Translations under genes and position numbers: made by a program
Notes under the pieces: generated by a model
Database searches by the model: none
Seen by the model: only the letters and a program-made list of their open reading frames with translations
What the model was told of the DNA's origin: nothing
Source of the DNA: CAZQCI01 sp964592255
GTDB lineage: Bacteria > UBA10199 > SBBF01
Assembly (NCBI GenBank): GCA_964592255.1
Contig: CAZQCI010000059.1
Location: forward strand, 1 to 12,725
Direction of reading: 5' to 3'
Length of the DNA: 12,725 nt
Shown here: positions 11,828 through 12,725 of the stretch, piece after piece
Numbering within the stretch: the stretch's first letter is position 1
Layout: the number at the start of each line of letters is the position of its first letter

Positions 11828-12725
11828 ATGAGCCAATATCCAAAAATTCTTCCGTTTAAAGGGTTGATTTATAAAAAAGATAAAGTAGGAGATTTGTCCC
11901 AAGTGGTTACTCCTCCTTACGATGTGATTTCTCCGGAAATGCAGGCGGATTTTTACGACCGAAGCCCTTATAATTTTGTTCGTGTGGATTTTGCCAAAGA
12001 CGAAGGGGATGCGAAATATCAGGCTGCTCAAAAAACATTTCAAGATTGGTTGCGGCAAGGAGTGATTGTTGCTGATGACAAACCGGCACTTTACTTTCAT
12101 CACCATACCTTCAAATTACCCAATGGTGAGTCTGTGACGCGCAAAGGTTTTTTTGCAGTGCGTCGTATTGAAGACTTTTCTGAAGGGGGCATCAAGCCGC
12201 ATGAAAAAACTTTGGATGGTCCTAAGGCTGATCGTCTCAAACTGACCCGCGCGGTAGAGTCTAATTTATCTCCAGTGTTTTCTCTCTATTCCGACCCAGA
12301 AAAGCGGATTGATCATTTAGTAGTTAAACTTAAAGAACAGGCTCCTATTTTTGATTTTGTTTCCTCCGATGGTGAACGCCATCAACTTTGGCGTGAATCG
12401 GATCCTACAGTGTGTAGATTTGTAGCGGAAATTTTGGAACAAAAGGCCGTATTTATTGCCGATGGCCATCATCGTTACGAAACCGCTATTAATTATCGTA
12501 ACGAACGACGTTCTCAAAATCCTCCTTCGGATGGTTTAGAGGCTTTCAATTATGTGCTGATGTTTTTTTCAAATATGGATGATGAGGGATTGGTTATTCT
12601 TCCTATTCATCGGGCGCTGCATAGCCTCAAGGGTTTTAGTTTGGAAGAATTTTTGAGTCGATTAGAAGGTGATTTTAAAGTGACTCCTGTTGCGAAGGAT
12701 GACCGTAAGGTGATTACTGAACAAT
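11828..12725 (+). CDS. DUF1015 family protein, 5' part (3' end outside window)
   Basis: 299 complete codons are visible and the frame is open at the window end; the family is usually about 400-450 residues. Diagnostic segments are LPFKGLIY (8-15), TPPYDVIS (28-35), PHEKTLDGPKADRLKL (124-139) and FIADGHHRYETA (209-220). The biochemical role of DUF1015 is not firmly established. DGHHRYE recalls the GxxRYxA loop of ParB and sulfiredoxin-type folds, which suggests a nucleotide or phosphate site (inference). An in-frame TGA at 11813-11815 and the lack of another ATG fix the start at 11828, yet no Shine-Dalgarno sequence is present because the repeat occupies the upstream DNA. It may be read through from tsaC. 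Confidence 0.88.
   Translation, partial: MSQYPKILPFKGLIYKKDKVGDLSQVVTPPYDVISPEMQADFYDRSPYNFVRVDFAKDEGDAKYQAAQKTFQDWLRQGVIVADDKPALYFHHHTFKLPNGESVTRKGFFAVRRIEDFSEGGIKPHEKTLDGPKADRLKLTRAVESNLSPVFSLYSDPEKRIDHLVVKLKEQAPIFDFVSSDGERHQLWRESDPTVCRFVAEILEQKAVFIADGHHRYETAINYRNERRSQNPPSDGLEAFNYVLMFFSNMDDEGLVILPIHRALHSLKGFSLEEFLSRLEGDFKVTPVAKDDRKVITEQ

Noticed and set aside
1..12725. CRISPR array, tRNA or rRNA genes, integrase or transposase
   Set aside because: No regularly spaced repeats, cloverleaf sequences, rRNA stretches or recombinase motifs were seen.

Overview
The window looks like a piece of chromosome from a Gram-negative bacterium of moderate to low GC content. Two lipoprotein-type signal peptides, a guaB-guaA pair, a purD-purE pair and apparent sigma-54 and sigma-28 style promoter signals suggest a deltaproteobacterial or Bdellovibrio-like lineage. 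That placement is inference, because there is no rRNA or other phylogenetic marker. All genes read on the + strand.

Left half (1-5409), accessory and envelope-type. It holds the 3' part of a phage tail-fibre-like surface protein, a lipoprotein with a metzincin-like zinc protease motif (HELGHASGLRGH), and a second putative lipoprotein. That lipoprotein carries a short module also typical of tail fibres. An unrecognised 232-residue protein and a 534-residue protein with an HELSH zinc-protease motif follow. Two copies of an ~80 bp palindromic repeat sit directly downstream of the two lipoprotein genes. A very good sigma-54 (-24/-12) promoter precedes the second lipoprotein. The octamer CCGATAAT, the core of a FliA/sigma-28 type -10 box, occurs once in each of three consecutive intergenic gaps.

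Right half (5410-12725), housekeeping with one accessory insert. guaB-guaA convert IMP to GMP and end in a terminator-like hairpin. A toxin-first HigBA-type toxin-antitoxin pair follows. Its upstream region has a second sigma-54-type site and a perfect 12-bp palindrome. purD-purE-tsaC form an overlapping operon for early purine synthesis and tRNA t6A modification. A DUF1015 gene is cut by the window end.

The most notable observation is inside guaA. Codons 108-143 (7275-7382, exactly 36 codons) are a palindromic repeat with near-perfect inverted ends. They share sequence blocks with an intergenic repeat at 11739-11816. The insertion keeps the frame and sits in the amidotransferase domain where most GuaA proteins have only a short loop. 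This resembles the palindromic elements known from Rickettsia protein-coding genes, here in an essential GMP synthetase. Other points worth a look are the possible sigma-54 control of a toxin-antitoxin module and the two unusual HExxH proteins.
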